The notes: a model not told the origin generated them from the sequence alone. Positions 16,967 through 26,383 are shown, counted from the first letter of the stretch. The stretch is DNA of 64,000 nucleotides from Rhizobiaceae bacterium (GCA_905339215.1 CAJPFN010000078.1:35709-99708); one strand, 5' to 3'. Program-made: numbers and translations.

Positions 16967-17734
16967 TCAGAGGTAGCCGCCGTCGACGATCAGCGTCTGC
17001 GCGGTCAGCATGCGTGCGGCGTCGGAGGCGAGGAACAGGCACGGCCCGACCATGTCGCCGGGCTCCATCGCCTCGCGGATGCACTGGCGGGCGACGTGGG
17101 TTGCCAGGCTCTCCTCGGTGACCCAGAGGTTCCGCTGCCGCTCGGTGATCACCCAGCCGGGGGCGATCGCGTTGACGCGGATGCCGTGCGGGCCGAGCAA
17201 GCCCGCGAGTCCCTTGGTTAGGCCGACGATCCCTGCCTTCGCCGCGGTGTAGGAAGGCATGCCGGGATGGTTGATCAGGTAGGATGTCGAGGTGAAGTTG
17301 ATGATGGAACCCTTGCCCGCCGCCTTCATGCCCGGCGCCACGGCCTGGGCGGTGAAGACGTGTGGCCTCAGATTGACCGCCTGGTTGTCGTCCCAGTACT
17401 CGGCCGTCAGATCCTCCAGCGCATGGCGTTCGTCCATCGCGGCGTTGTTGACCAGGACGCCCACCGGCCCGTGCGCGTCGGCCGCGGCGGCGACGGCGGC
17501 GCGCAGTGCCTCCACGTCACGGAGGTCGGCAGGAAGAAAAAGCGGCCGCCGCCCGGTTTCCGCTTCGAGATGCTCGCAGAGCGCCTCGCTCGGCTGGCGG
17601 GCGATGTCGATGAACGCCACCCGCGATCCCTGTCTGGTGAAGCCTTCGGTCAGCGCCGCGCCGATGCCGGTACCGCCTCCGGTAATGAGGACCGACGCTC
17701 CGGCGAGGTCGGGGTGGATGACCGACGGCATCAT
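16967..17734 (-). CDS. SDR-family oxidoreductase (probable sugar dehydrogenase)
   Basis: A 255-residue classical short-chain dehydrogenase. The cofactor motif is T-G-G-G-T-G-I-G and N-N-A-A follows. The catalytic set is S (in N-F-T-S-T-S), Y-T-A-A-K, and the ending is D-G-G-Y-L. D-I-A-R after the second strand suggests NAD preference. It sits directly upstream of the SMP-30 lactonase gene, which suggests the two oxidise an aldose to its aldonate, as in the arabinose, xylose or fucose oxidative pathways. That role is inferred from context. Confidence 0.85.
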   Translation of the reverse strand: MMPSVIHPDLAGASVLITGGGTGIGAALTEGFTRQGSRVAFIDIARQPSEALCEHLEAETGRRPLFLPADLRDVEALRAAVAAAADAHGPVGVLVNNAAMDERHALEDLTAEYWDDNQAVNLRPHVFTAQAVAPGMKAAGKGSIINFTSTSYLINHPGMPSYTAAKAGIVGLTKGLAGLLGPHGIRVNAIAPGWVITERQRNLWVTEESLATHVARQCIREAMEPGDMVGPCLFLASDAARMLTAQTLIVDGGYL

Positions 17735-17865
17735 GGACTTGCTCCTTCCGGCATCCGCAGGTCCGCGGTGCCTGCCTGGCGGCGGGATTTGTCGGTCATG
17801 GCGGTGCGGGCGTCAACTCGGGTCCGGGCCGAATTGCCGGTTCGGGCGCTCGTCAGTGCCTGAAT

Positions 17866-19209
17866 TCAGGCGGCGCTTGCCGACGGGCGCAGGCTGTGGC
17901 GCAGGTAGGCGATCGTGGATTCGGCGTTGGCCGGACGGCCGTAGAGGAAGCCCTGGCCGGCGCCGCAGCCGAAGCGCACCAGCATGTCCGCCTGCGCCTC
18001 CTCCTCGATGCCCTCGGCGACGACGTCCATGCCGAGGCCGTGGCACATGGCTAGTATGGCGCGGATGATGTGCTCCGAGGGGCGGTCCTTGAGGATCGAC
18101 GAGACGAAGGCGCGATCGATCTTCAGCTTGTCGAAGTGGAATTCGCGCAGGCGTCCGAGCGAGGACTGGCCGGTGCCGAAATCGTCGAGCGAGATGCGAA
18201 TGCCGCAGCGCCGCAGGTCGTTGACGATCTTCTCGGCCGAGGCCGGGTCGCTCATCAGGCCGGTTTCCGTGATCTCGATTTCAAGCCGGCGCGGATCGAA
18301 GCCGCCCCTGTCGAGAATCGAGAGGAGGTGAAGCCCGGTGTTCTGGTCTACGAGCTGCGAGGGCGACAGGTTGAACGAAAGGAAGAGATGGTCCGGCCAG
18401 TTGCGCGCCGCATCGATCGCCTTGCGCAGGACCAGCTGCGAGAGCGGTCCGATGAAGCCACGTTCCTCGGCGATCGGAATGAATACCGACGGCGAGACGA
18501 AGCCCAGGTCTCGGTCGCTCCAGCGCGCCAGCGTCTCGAAGCCGATCGTACGGCGGGTCTGAAGGTCGACGATCGGCTGGAAGAAGGGTTCCACCTCTCC
18601 GGCTGACACCGCGCGGCGCAGGGCCTGCTCGATGCGGGTGACACGCTTCGCTGCTTCCTCCATCTCGCGCGTGTAGACGACGACGCGGCCGCGACCCGAG
18701 CGCTTGGCGTGGTAGAGCGCGGTCTCGGCCTTCTGCGTCAGGTTGGCGGCGGTTTCGTCGCCCGAGTAGAACAGCGCGCAGCCGACCGAGGCCGAAAGGC
18801 GCGCCGTGCGGTCGCCGACATCGTAGGGCGCCGACAGGATCTCGATCATCATCCGCGCCCGCTCGGCGATGACGTCTTCGCTGAAGACCATCGGGAACAG
18901 GAAGGCGAATTCGTCGGCGCGAACGCGGGTGACGATCGAATGACTGTCCATTGCCGCGCGCAGGCGCATCGCGACCTGGACGAGGATGTCGTCTCCCGCC
19001 TTGTGGCCGAACAGGTCGTTGATCGGCTTGAAGCCGTCGAGGTCGAGGATGCCGATGGCGAAGGGTGCAGGGTCGTCGGCGCGTTCGTCGATCAGGCGTT
19101 CGATCTTGTCGAAGAAGCGCCTGTGATTGCCCAGACCCGTCAGAGTATCGGTGAAGCCGAGGTCTGTCCCTTCCTGCCTGAATTGACTTTCGCCAAGCAG
19201 CGATTGCAT
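17866..19209 (-). CDS. GGDEF-EAL protein with degenerate GGDEF motif
   Basis: A 447-residue cytoplasmic cyclic-di-GMP protein. The GGDEF domain (about 18-178) keeps D-L-D-G-F-K-P-I-N-D but has R-A-D-E-F (97-101) in place of G-G-D-E-F, so cyclase activity is unlikely. The EAL domain (about 200-440) has E-T-L (225-227), N280, E-I-T-E (312-315), D-D-F-G-T-G (342-347), K363, E399 and Q419. The metal and catalytic residues of an active phosphodiesterase are therefore kept. No membrane segment or recognised sensor domain precedes GGDEF. It is probably a phosphodiesterase whose GGDEF part binds GTP as regulator; that is inference. Confidence 0.9.
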   Translation of the reverse strand: MQSLLGESQFRQEGTDLGFTDTLTGLGNHRRFFDKIERLIDERADDPAPFAIGILDLDGFKPINDLFGHKAGDDILVQVAMRLRAAMDSHSIVTRVRADEFAFLFPMVFSEDVIAERARMMIEILSAPYDVGDRTARLSASVGCALFYSGDETAANLTQKAETALYHAKRSGRGRVVVYTREMEEAAKRVTRIEQALRRAVSAGEVEPFFQPIVDLQTRRTIGFETLARWSDRDLGFVSPSVFIPIAEERGFIGPLSQLVLRKAIDAARNWPDHLFLSFNLSPSQLVDQNTGLHLLSILDRGGFDPRRLEIEITETGLMSDPASAEKIVNDLRRCGIRISLDDFGTGQSSLGRLREFHFDKLKIDRAFVSSILKDRPSEHIIRAILAMCHGLGMDVVAEGIEEEAQADMLVRFGCGAGQGFLYGRPANAESTIAYLRHSLRPSASAA

Positions 19210-19310
19210 CGTGGATCTTGTGCCCTTCTTCTGGTTGAACCCTGCATATCAGACAACTCTTTCGAAAACGTATCCCGCGGGAATCGCTTCTGGGCGCGCG
19301 CGCCGTTTCC

Positions 19311-21131
19311 TCAGTCCGCCGTCAGCACCCGATAGATCGCCAGCGCATGGCCGTCGTTGCCGGGCACGGGCTCGAGCCAGGCCGGGATGTCGCCTTTGGT
19401 CAGCGCGGCGAGGAAGCCGTCAGGTGCCCAGGCTGCGAAGGTCTTCGTCTCGTCGTTGCCCGCGCACAGCGCCACGTAGGACAGGCCTTCTTCGCGGACG
19501 ATCGCCAGTGCCGACGGCTCGCCCTCCAGGAAGGCGCGGATCGCCAGCAGGTTGCCCTCGACGTTACGGTGGTAGGGTCCGGCCAGCACGCGGTGGGCGG
19601 TAAAGCGCAGGATCGGCGCGCCAAGGTTGGAGACGGCGAGCACGCCGCCCGCAGGCAGGGCCGCCAGCCGGTCATAGTCCGTGGCGCGGTGACAGGCCCT
19701 GGCGCGGCCCGCGGGCGTCGCCATGGCCGTCGCCGTCTGTCCTGGCAGCAGCCGCTCGGCTGCGGCCGTCCACGCCACGTTGATCGAGGCCAGCCAGGCA
19801 ACGGCCATCAGCAGCATGTTGCGCGGCGAGGGCGTCGCCACGGCAACGACCCGCCGCCTGGCGATCCAGGCCGACAGCGCGATCGTCGAGATCGGGATCG
19901 AGAACATTGCGCCGCGTACCTGCCAGGCGCTCACCGCCAGTGCCACGGCGAGGAAGGCGAACACCACTGCCGCCTCGCGCCGCCGCCCGGCGGGCGCAAG
20001 CAGGCCCGCGGCAAGCAGCAGCGCCGCCAGCACCGGCGTCGCGTAGTAGGACACCGCCATCGCCGGCGCCGTCGACAGCACGGACTTCAGGCTCTGCGCC
20101 TCGGTGATGGCGGAAAGCCAGTAGGTCTTCAGGCGCGGGTCGAGCCCGGCATAGGGGTCGGCGAGGCACTGCGGGAAGAAGGCAAGCGCCAGCATGCCCG
20201 TAGCCACGCCGACGAGGCCGAGCGCGGCGATCCGGCGCGGCATGGTCGTCGACAGGGCGGGCAGCGAGGCGGCCGTGGCGAGGCCGGCGCCGCACAGAGC
20301 GGCGACGACGAACTGGGCGATCGAATAGGCGTCGCAGGCCGGCGCGCCCCAGGCCGCCGGGTCGACCGTGGCGGCGAAAGCGAGCGCCGCCGCGCCGGCG
20401 AAAGCCGCGCCGAAGCCCGCCGCGACGCGTCGTCCGTCGGCTCCGCCGGCGAGGAACAGCGCCGCGGCGGTGAGCCCGCCGGTCGCAACGTAGGGCGCGG
20501 TTTCCATGCCGATCGCCAGCATGGCCGCAGCGCAGGCGCCGGCGATCGTGCCGCCGCGCAGACCCGGCGCCGGTCCGGCGAGTGCTGCGATCATGGCCAG
20601 CGTCAGTACCAGCTGGACGTTGTGGTGATCGATCGCGCCCGGCGCGAAAATCGAGATGAAATGAAGCGCCGCGCCGCCGACGACGGCGGCAGGCAGTACC
20701 GCCGCGGCGCCGCCGACGCTGCGCGCACTGCGCACGATGGCGGTGAGCGCCGCGCCGGCCAGCATCGCCGGCCACAGCACCAGCGCCGCCGTCTCGCCGG
20801 CTGCGCGGTCGCCGGAGAGCATTTCGCCGAGGAGGATCAGCGCCGCGATCGGGGTGTCGACCAGCCGCGACCAGTGCATGAGGAAGCCCCCCGCCGGCCC
20901 CATCCGGTACTGGTGGAGATCGAACCATCCCTGTCCGCCGATCAGGTCGCGCACCTCGGCCAGCCGCATCAGATTGTCGTTGTCGCCGTTAAAGCTGGCG
21001 AGCGTGGGGAAGCCCGTGGCCGCATGGAACAGGACGACCAGCAGCGCCGCCGCCATGCCGATGGCGAGGTCCGTGCGCCACGCCGGCGTCGGCGTCGCGG
21101 TCCTGGTTCCGAGGGCTTCGGCGATGGTCAC
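19311..21131 (-). CDS. Polytopic membrane protein, GT-C/STT3-like
   Basis: About 606 residues with ten or more hydrophobic segments. The first outside loop, after membrane segment 1, contains F-N-G-D-N-D-N-L-M-R-L-A-E-V-R-D-L and then G-Q-G-W-F-D-L-H-Q-Y-R-M, with H-W-S-R-L-V-D-T-P further on. An acidic D-x-D-type loop at this place is the hallmark of GT-C glycosyltransferases and oligosaccharyltransferase-like proteins. The C-terminal 110 residues form a soluble domain. It is divergent from a GT2-GtrA pair, which could supply its lipid-linked donor. GTG 21131 is chosen; GTG 21185 is possible. Enzyme activity is inferred. Confidence 0.6.
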   Translation of the reverse strand: MTIAEALGTRTATPTPAWRTDLAIGMAAALLVVLFHAATGFPTLASFNGDNDNLMRLAEVRDLIGGQGWFDLHQYRMGPAGGFLMHWSRLVDTPIAALILLGEMLSGDRAAGETAALVLWPAMLAGAALTAIVRSARSVGGAAAVLPAAVVGGAALHFISIFAPGAIDHHNVQLVLTLAMIAALAGPAPGLRGGTIAGACAAAMLAIGMETAPYVATGGLTAAALFLAGGADGRRVAAGFGAAFAGAAALAFAATVDPAAWGAPACDAYSIAQFVVAALCGAGLATAASLPALSTTMPRRIAALGLVGVATGMLALAFFPQCLADPYAGLDPRLKTYWLSAITEAQSLKSVLSTAPAMAVSYYATPVLAALLLAAGLLAPAGRRREAAVVFAFLAVALAVSAWQVRGAMFSIPISTIALSAWIARRRVVAVATPSPRNMLLMAVAWLASINVAWTAAAERLLPGQTATAMATPAGRARACHRATDYDRLAALPAGGVLAVSNLGAPILRFTAHRVLAGPYHRNVEGNLLAIRAFLEGEPSALAIVREEGLSYVALCAGNDETKTFAAWAPDGFLAALTKGDIPAWLEPVPGNDGHALAIYRVLTAD

Positions 21132-21250
21132 GATCGTGCGATCCGGCTTGATTCGACCGGCGCTAAACCTAGCCTTAACCCGCACAACAAATAGTAAAGC
21201 CGCGACCGGCGCCGCTGCCGCCCTTGTCCCGCCCGGTCCCGGAGACAGTC

Positions 21251-22258
21251 ATGCCCCATGCCATCGGCGCCGACCTCGAGATAGCCGTCCTTCTCCCCTG
21301 CTACAACGAGGAGAAGACCGTCGGCGATGTCGTCGCCCGCTTCCGCGAGGTGCTGCCCGGCGCGACCGTCTATGTCTACGACAACAATTCGAGCGACCTG
21401 ACCGCGCTTCGCGCGCGCTCCGCCGGCGCCGTCGTCGTGCGCGAGCCGCGCCAGGGTAAGGGCAATGTCGTGCGCCGCATGTTCGCCGACATCGAGGCCG
21501 ACGTCTACGTCATGGCCGACGGCGACGGCACGTATGCGCCGGAGGACGCCCCGCAGCTGATCAACCTGCTCTTGACCGAGCGCGCCGACATGGCCGTCGG
21601 TACGAGGCGCGGCGTCACCGACGATGCCGGCCGTGCCGGCCACGCCTTCGGCAACCGCATCTTCAATTCGCTCTACAAGTCCCTGTTCGGCCGCGACTTC
21701 ACCGACATCTTCTCCGGCTACCGCGCCTTCACCCGGCGCTTCGTCAAGAGTTTCCCCGCCGTCTCCGGCGGCTTCGAGATCGAGACCGAGATGTCGGTGC
21801 ACGCCTCGATGCTGAAGCTGCCGGTCAGCGAGATGCCGCTCGACTACGGCCGCCGCCCGGAAGGCTCGTCGTCGAAGCTGTCGACCTTCCGCGACGGCGC
21901 CAAGATCCTCTGGATGTTCGCCATGCTGCTCAAGGAGACGCGGCCGCTGCGCTTCTTCGGCGCCTTCTCGCTGGTCTTCCTCGCCGCCTCGCTCGGCATG
22001 ATGGTGCCGGTGCTCGCCGAATACTTCGCCACCGGCCTGGTGCCGCGCATGCCGACCTGGGTCGCCGCCATGGCGCTGGCGCTGTTCTCGATGATGGCGC
22101 TCGTCGCCGGGCTGATCCTCGATTCGGTCGCGCGTGGCCGCGCCGAGCAGAAGCGCATCTTCTACCTTTCCTTCCCGGCGACCCGCGGCGAGAGGCGCCG
22201 CGCGCCGCGCGAGGCCCATCACGCGGCTCCGCGGCCGGCGCCGACGAAGGCAGCATGA
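21251..22258 (+). CDS. Family 2 glycosyltransferase, dolichol-phosphate-mannose-synthase type
   Basis: A 335-residue GT-A enzyme. L-L-P-C-Y-N-E-E-K-T-V-G starts the fold and D-G-D-G-T-Y supplies the metal-binding D-x-D. F-S-G-Y-R-A-F-T-R-R-F is the family acceptor loop. Two membrane segments at about 232-255 and 270-298 anchor the C-terminus, as in polyprenyl-phosphate glycosyltransferases. ATG 21251 has CGGAGA six bases ahead and is preferred to an in-frame start 27 bases upstream. Its stop overlaps the gtrA ATG (ATGA). It probably loads a sugar onto undecaprenyl phosphate for GtrA to flip. Confidence 0.85.
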   Translation: MPHAIGADLEIAVLLPCYNEEKTVGDVVARFREVLPGATVYVYDNNSSDLTALRARSAGAVVVREPRQGKGNVVRRMFADIEADVYVMADGDGTYAPEDAPQLINLLLTERADMAVGTRRGVTDDAGRAGHAFGNRIFNSLYKSLFGRDFTDIFSGYRAFTRRFVKSFPAVSGGFEIETEMSVHASMLKLPVSEMPLDYGRRPEGSSSKLSTFRDGAKILWMFAMLLKETRPLRFFGAFSLVFLAASLGMMVPVLAEYFATGLVPRMPTWVAAMALALFSMMALVAGLILDSVARGRAEQKRIFYLSFPATRGERRRAPREAHHAAPRPAPTKAA

Positions 22259-22632
22259 CCGGCCAGGTCGCGCGCTTCCTGCTGACCGGTGGCATCGGCT
22301 TCCTTGCCGACGCCGGGGCGCTGGCGCTGCTGCTTGCCGCGACCCCGCTCGACCCGTTCGCGGCGCGCGTGCTTTCCATCGGATTCGCGCTCACCATCAC
22401 CTGGCTGATCAATCGCAACTTCACCTTCCGGCCGTCGAGCCGCGGCCTGGTGCGCGAGGGCGCCCGCTACGGCGGCGTCGGCATCGGCACCAGCCTCGTC
22501 AACTATGCGGCCTATGCCGGCGCTCTCGCACTTGTCCCCGGCCTGCCGCCTCTTCTGGCGCTCGCCTTCGGCTCGGCGGTGGCGATTGCCGCCTCCTGGC
22601 TCGGCTATTCCCGGCTGGTCTTCGACCGCTGA
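22255..22632 (+). CDS. GtrA-family membrane protein
   Basis: A 125-residue protein with four membrane segments. It has the family marks [18 protein letters not shown] near residue 45-53, and N-Y-A-A-Y later. GtrA proteins are thought to flip polyprenyl-phosphate-linked sugars. Translational coupling (ATGA overlap) to the GT2 gene supports that role here. Confidence 0.85.
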   Translation: MTGQVARFLLTGGIGFLADAGALALLLAATPLDPFAARVLSIGFALTITWLINRNFTFRPSSRGLVREGARYGGVGIGTSLVNYAAYAGALALVPGLPPLLALAFGSAVAIAASWLGYSRLVFDR

Positions 22633-22735
22633 CCACTGCCTGCCTGTCGCGTGGCGGATTGGCATGGGACCCGGTAGGCATTACATCGGTCCGGCCAGAC
22701 ACCAGAGACGACACCCGATATCCCGGAGTTCCGAC

Positions 22736-23677
22736 ATGCCGCTCGACATCGCCGTCCAGATGGACCACATCGCGACGATCTCCATCGCCGGCGACACCAC
22801 CTTTGCGCTCTGCCTGGAAGCCCAGCGCCGCGGCCACCGCCTCTTCCACTACACGCCCGACCGCCTCTCCATGCAGGGCGGCGGCGTCTTCGCCACACTG
22901 GAAGCGCTCTCCGTGCGCGACGAGAAGGGCAACCATTTCACCCTGCACGCGCCGGCGCGCACCAACCTCGCCGAGATGGATGTGGTTCTCCTTCGCCAGG
23001 ATCCGCCCTTCGACATGAACTACATCACCACCACCCACATCCTCGAGCGCATCCACCCGAAGACGCTGGTGGTCAACGACCCGGCCTGGGTGCGCAACAG
23101 CCCGGAGAAGATCTTCGTCACCGAGTTCCCCGACCTCATGCCGGAGACGCTCATCACCAAGGACCGCCAGGCGGTCGCCGACTTCCGCCGCGAGCACGGC
23201 GACATCATCATCAAGCCGCTCTACGGCAATGGCGGAGCCGGCATCTTCCATCTGCCCGAGGCCGACCGCAACCTCTCGGCGCTGCTCGAAATGTTCGAGC
23301 AGATGTTCCGCGAGCCGTTCATCGTCCAGCGCTACCTGAAGGAGGTGCGCGCCGGCGACAAGCGCATCATCCTCGTCGACGGCGAGCCGGTCGGCGCCAT
23401 CAACCGCGTCCCGGCGGCGCACGATTCGCGCTCCAACATGCATGTCGGCGGGCGCGCCGAGAAGACCGAGCTGACCGAGCGCGAGCGCGAGATCTGCGCC
23501 CGCATCGGCCCGTCGCTCCGCGAACGCGGCTTTCTGCTCGTCGGCATCGACGTCATCGGCGACTACCTGACGGAAATCAACGTCACCTCGCCGACCGGCG
23601 TGCGCGAGGTCAGGAAGTTCGGCGGCGCCGACATCGCCGCGCTGTTCTGGGACGCGGTCGAGGCGAAGCGTAGTTGA
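22736..23677 (+). CDS. gshB: Glutathione synthase
   Basis: A 313-residue ATP-grasp ligase joining gamma-glutamylcysteine and glycine, the second step of glutathione synthesis. The N-terminal part reads [10 protein letters not shown]-grasp motifs are [14 protein letters not shown] and [12 protein letters not shown], the latter diagnostic for GshB. ATG 22736 follows CGGAG and matches homologues. A 186-base gap follows before yifB, and gtrA lies 103 bases upstream, so it probably has its own promoter. Confidence 0.95.
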   Translation: MPLDIAVQMDHIATISIAGDTTFALCLEAQRRGHRLFHYTPDRLSMQGGGVFATLEALSVRDEKGNHFTLHAPARTNLAEMDVVLLRQDPPFDMNYITTTHILERIHPKTLVVNDPAWVRNSPEKIFVTEFPDLMPETLITKDRQAVADFRREHGDIIIKPLYGNGGAGIFHLPEADRNLSALLEMFEQMFREPFIVQRYLKEVRAGDKRIILVDGEPVGAINRVPAAHDSRSNMHVGGRAEKTELTEREREICARIGPSLRERGFLLVGIDVIGDYLTEINVTSPTGVREVRKFGGADIAALFWDAVEAKRS

Positions 23678-23863
23678 GCGGCTGCAATCGGCTGTAGAAT
23701 GGGATAAAGAATACGCCGACTGCAGGATCGCGCACCGGCGTGGTCGCGTCGCGTTCCTGAAATGTTCTTGACGTAATTCTTCGCCCGTGCTTGTCTCACC
23801 CTGCGGCAGGCGCAGTCTGAGGGCTCCCTGCCGGTTTCTGCTCTCCCGGCGGCGGAGGACGGC

Positions 23864-25396
23864 ATGGTCTCGCGGGTGCGTACGATCGCGTTTCAGGGGA
23901 TCGAGGCGGTCCCGGTCGACGTCCAGGTGATGGTCGCGCCGGGCAAGGTCGGCATGCAGATCGTCGGCCTTCCCGACAAGGCGGTCGCCGAGAGCCGCGA
24001 GCGCGTCCAGGCGGCACTGCATGCCTCGGGCCTGTCCATGCCCGCTAAGAAGGTGACGGTGAACCTCGCGCCCGCCGACCTGCCCAAGGAGGGCAGCCAC
24101 TACGACCTGCCGATCGCGCTCGGCCTGATGGCGGCGCTCGGCGCGGTGCCCGGCGACCAGCTCGCCGATTATGTCGTGCTCGGCGAGCTTTCCCTCGACG
24201 GCACCATCGCCGCGGTCAACGGCGCCCTGCCGGCGGCGATCGGCGCCAATGCCGAGGGCAAGGGCCTGATCTGCCCCCACGCTTCGGGACCCGAGGCGGC
24301 CTGGGCCGGCGCCGACATCGACATCCTCGCGCCGCGCAGCCTGATCGCCATCGCCAACCATTTTCGCGGCACGCAGGTCCTGTCGCGGCCCGAGCCGGCC
24401 GTGCGCGCGCAAACCGCCGCCCTTCCCGACCTCGCCGACATCAAGGGCCAGGAGACGGCGAAGCGCGCCCTCGAGGTCGCCGCGGCCGGCGGCCACAACC
24501 TGATGATGGTCGGCCCGCCGGGTTCCGGAAAATCCATGCTCGCCCAGCGCCTGCCGTCGATCCTGCCGCCGCTGGCGCCGCGCGAACTGCTCGAAGTCTC
24601 CATGATCGCCTCGATCGCCGGCGAGCTCGCCGAAGGCAAATTGTCCGACCGGCGGCCGTTCCGTGCCCCGCACCACTCCGCCTCCATGGCGGCGATGGTC
24701 GGCGGCGGCCTGCGCGTCAAGCCCGGCGAGGTCTCGCTCGCCCATTGCGGCGTGCTCTTCGTCGACGAGTTCCCGGAATTCCATCCGGCCGTGCTCGATT
24801 CGCTGCGCCAGCCGCTCGAGGCCGGCGAGGCGGTGATCGCCCGCGCCAACCATCGCGTCACCTATCCGGCGCGCTTCCAGCTGGTCGCCGCGATGAACCC
24901 GTGCCGCTGCGGCATGGCCGGCGAGCCGGGCTACCGCTGCGCCCGCGGAACGCGCTGCCAGACCGACTACCAGTCGCGCATCTCCGGGCCGCTGCTCGAC
25001 CGCATCGATCTCAGGATCGAGGTGCCGGCAGTGTCGGCCGCCGACCTGATCCGCCCGGCGCGCGCCGAGCCGAGCGCTTCCGTCGCCGGGCGGGTGGCAC
25101 GGGCGCGCGGCCTGCAGCGCGAGCGTTTCGATCGCCTCGGCCTGCCGGGGATCGGCGTCAATGCCCATTGCCCGACGGCCCTCGTCGAGGAGATCGCCGC
25201 GCCAGACGCCGCCGGGCTCTCGCTGCTGCGCGAGGCGAGCGAGAAGCTCGGCTTCTCGGCGCGGGCCTACCATCGCGTGCTGAAAGTGGCGCGCACGCTG
25301 GCCGACCTCGACGGCGCCGGCGCCGTCGGCCGCATCCACCTTGCCGAGGCGATCTCCTACCGCATCATGGGCGAGCGCCTCGCCCAGGCGGCGTAG
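23864..25396 (+). CDS. YifB/ComM-family Mg-chelatase-like AAA+ ATPase
   Basis: A 510-residue protein. It has an N-terminal Lon-protease-like domain without the serine-lysine pair (I-V-G-L-P-D-K-A-V-A-E-S-R-E-R-V). The AAA+ core carries G-P-P-G-S-G-K-S-M-L-A and V-L-F-V-D-E-F-P-E-F. A zinc-like C-x-C segment follows (N-P-C-R-C-G), then the Mg-chelatase C-terminal domain. ComM relatives are hexameric helicases that extend heteroduplex during natural transformation. In alphaproteobacteria the role is little studied. GGAGG precedes the ATG. The gene is monocistronic here. Confidence 0.92.
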   Translation: MVSRVRTIAFQGIEAVPVDVQVMVAPGKVGMQIVGLPDKAVAESRERVQAALHASGLSMPAKKVTVNLAPADLPKEGSHYDLPIALGLMAALGAVPGDQLADYVVLGELSLDGTIAAVNGALPAAIGANAEGKGLICPHASGPEAAWAGADIDILAPRSLIAIANHFRGTQVLSRPEPAVRAQTAALPDLADIKGQETAKRALEVAAAGGHNLMMVGPPGSGKSMLAQRLPSILPPLAPRELLEVSMIASIAGELAEGKLSDRRPFRAPHHSASMAAMVGGGLRVKPGEVSLAHCGVLFVDEFPEFHPAVLDSLRQPLEAGEAVIARANHRVTYPARFQLVAAMNPCRCGMAGEPGYRCARGTRCQTDYQSRISGPLLDRIDLRIEVPAVSAADLIRPARAEPSASVAGRVARARGLQRERFDRLGLPGIGVNAHCPTALVEEIAAPDAAGLSLLREASEKLGFSARAYHRVLKVARTLADLDGAGAVGRIHLAEAISYRIMGERLAQAA

Positions 25397-25413
25397 CGGC
25401 GTTGGAGTCCTTG

Positions 25414-25545
25414 GCACCCATCCTCGCTCCCACGAATGTGGGGGAGAGGTGCCGGGCGAAGCGAGGCGGACCGGGGGCATCGTGCCGGCCCTTCGCTTCG
25501 TCATCCACGGGCAAGCGCAGCGAAGCGAAGGCGGATGGGGGGTGC
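25414..25545. repeat. Intergenic inverted-repeat element
   Basis: The 326-base gap after yifB has no gene before 25723. GCACCCATCC (25414-25423) is complementary to GGATGGGGGGTGC (25533-25545, three extra G). Inside, GC-rich stems surround CCCACGAATGTGGG. It looks like a mobile-type palindromic intergenic unit rather than a terminator alone. The rest of the gap shows no recognisable element. Confidence 0.45.
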
Positions 25546-25722
25546 TGGACGGAACGCCGCGCCGCGGCGTCGTCGTCGTGTCGAAAACGCGGGGACAAAT
25601 GTCCACCACCCCTTTTCACGAAATCAACGGCTTCCACGATTTTCACCCCGTTCCGGCGCCCATTTTATCCCCCTCCCCAAAAGCTCCCCGTACCCTGTGA
25701 TCGGCCAAAGGAGGGCCAGGAG

Positions 25723-26244
25723 ATGGCGGGTGCTTTGCAGGACAAGGGGACGTTTCAGGGCATCGCCCGGACGCTTCTTGCGCTTGCGCTGCTCGCCGAA
25801 CGCGCCGCCGGCCGCTCATTGCCTGTCCGCTTCCTCGTCCTCGTCCTCCTCGGCCGGGCCGAGGCGATCGCGCGGCGCTTCGTCGCCCAGGAGGCAGCGG
25901 CGGGAATGGCCGAGGCGCTCGACGCCGGCTATCCCGGCGCCCGCTTCCCCGACCTCGCCTGCCTCGACGAACCGGCCGGCCTGCACTATGGCCCCGCCGA
26001 CGCCGTGCTCCTCGCGCTGCGCCTGCGCATCCTCGCCGCCGTGCTCCGCATGTTTTCCGACGCAGACGCCGATGCCGACGACCTTTCCGCCGTCTTCTCC
26101 GACGACTGGTCTGGCGACTGGTCTGGCGGCTGGCCTGCCGACGGTTCCGCCGTCAAGGCACGCCCCTCCGACGCCACGCCGCTCCCGCCGCTGCTGCTCA
26201 TCCTCCGCCGTCCCGCCGCGCGCCGCCCGTCCCGCCCGCCCTGA
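25723..26244 (+). CDS. Conserved hypothetical protein
   Basis: A 173-residue protein I cannot assign. An excellent ribosome site (AAAGGAGG, eight bases from the ATG) marks 25723 as the true start. The first 110 residues are regular and helix-rich: L-L-A-L-A-L-L-A-E-R-A-A-G-R-S then R-F-L-V-L-V-L-L-G-R-A-E-A-I-A-R-R-F-V. The next part, D-A-D-A-D-A-D-D-L-S followed by D-W-S-G-D-W-S-G-G-W, is low complexity. The tail is proline- and arginine-rich. No signal peptide or enzyme motif is visible. Intergenic repeats flank it on both sides. Confidence 0.6.
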   Translation: MAGALQDKGTFQGIARTLLALALLAERAAGRSLPVRFLVLVLLGRAEAIARRFVAQEAAAGMAEALDAGYPGARFPDLACLDEPAGLHYGPADAVLLALRLRILAAVLRMFSDADADADDLSAVFSDDWSGDWSGGWPADGSAVKARPSDATPLPPLLLILRRPAARRPSRPP

Positions 26245-26338
26245 CGCGGCGTCATCCGCAAACGACCTCAAATCTCCGAATCTTCCATGCCCTCCGGGGC
26301 ACGATCCCGCTTGTCTACGAGGACGCGCCGGCGCCTTT

Positions 26339-26383
26339 ACCTCCCCCTTGCGGGGAGGTCGACGCGAAGCGTCGGGTGGGGGT
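26339..26383 (+). repeat. 45-nt palindromic intergenic repeat, copy 1
   Basis: The unit contains two small hairpins, one from CCTCCCC and GGGGAGG and one from GACGC-GAAGC-GTC, and ends GGGTGGGGGT. It lies in the 315-base gap between the hypothetical gene and the phosphoesterase. A second copy follows in the opposite direction. Beyond these two copies the gap shows nothing recognisable. Confidence 0.7.

Noticed and set aside
14860..17121. A plus-strand open frame of about 750 codons opposite the ATP-grasp and SMP-30 genes
   Set aside because: Arg-rich sequence without motifs, lying over two real minus-strand genes.
22499..25609. A minus-strand open frame of more than 1000 codons opposite gshB and yifB
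   Set aside because: It is an antisense shadow caused by high GC at third codon positions. Its composition is low-complexity Arg/Ala/Gly and it covers two well-recognised genes.
24745..25722. Upstream part of the frame containing the 173-residue hypothetical gene
   Set aside because: It overlaps yifB and a repeat; the strong ribosome site sets the start at 25723.
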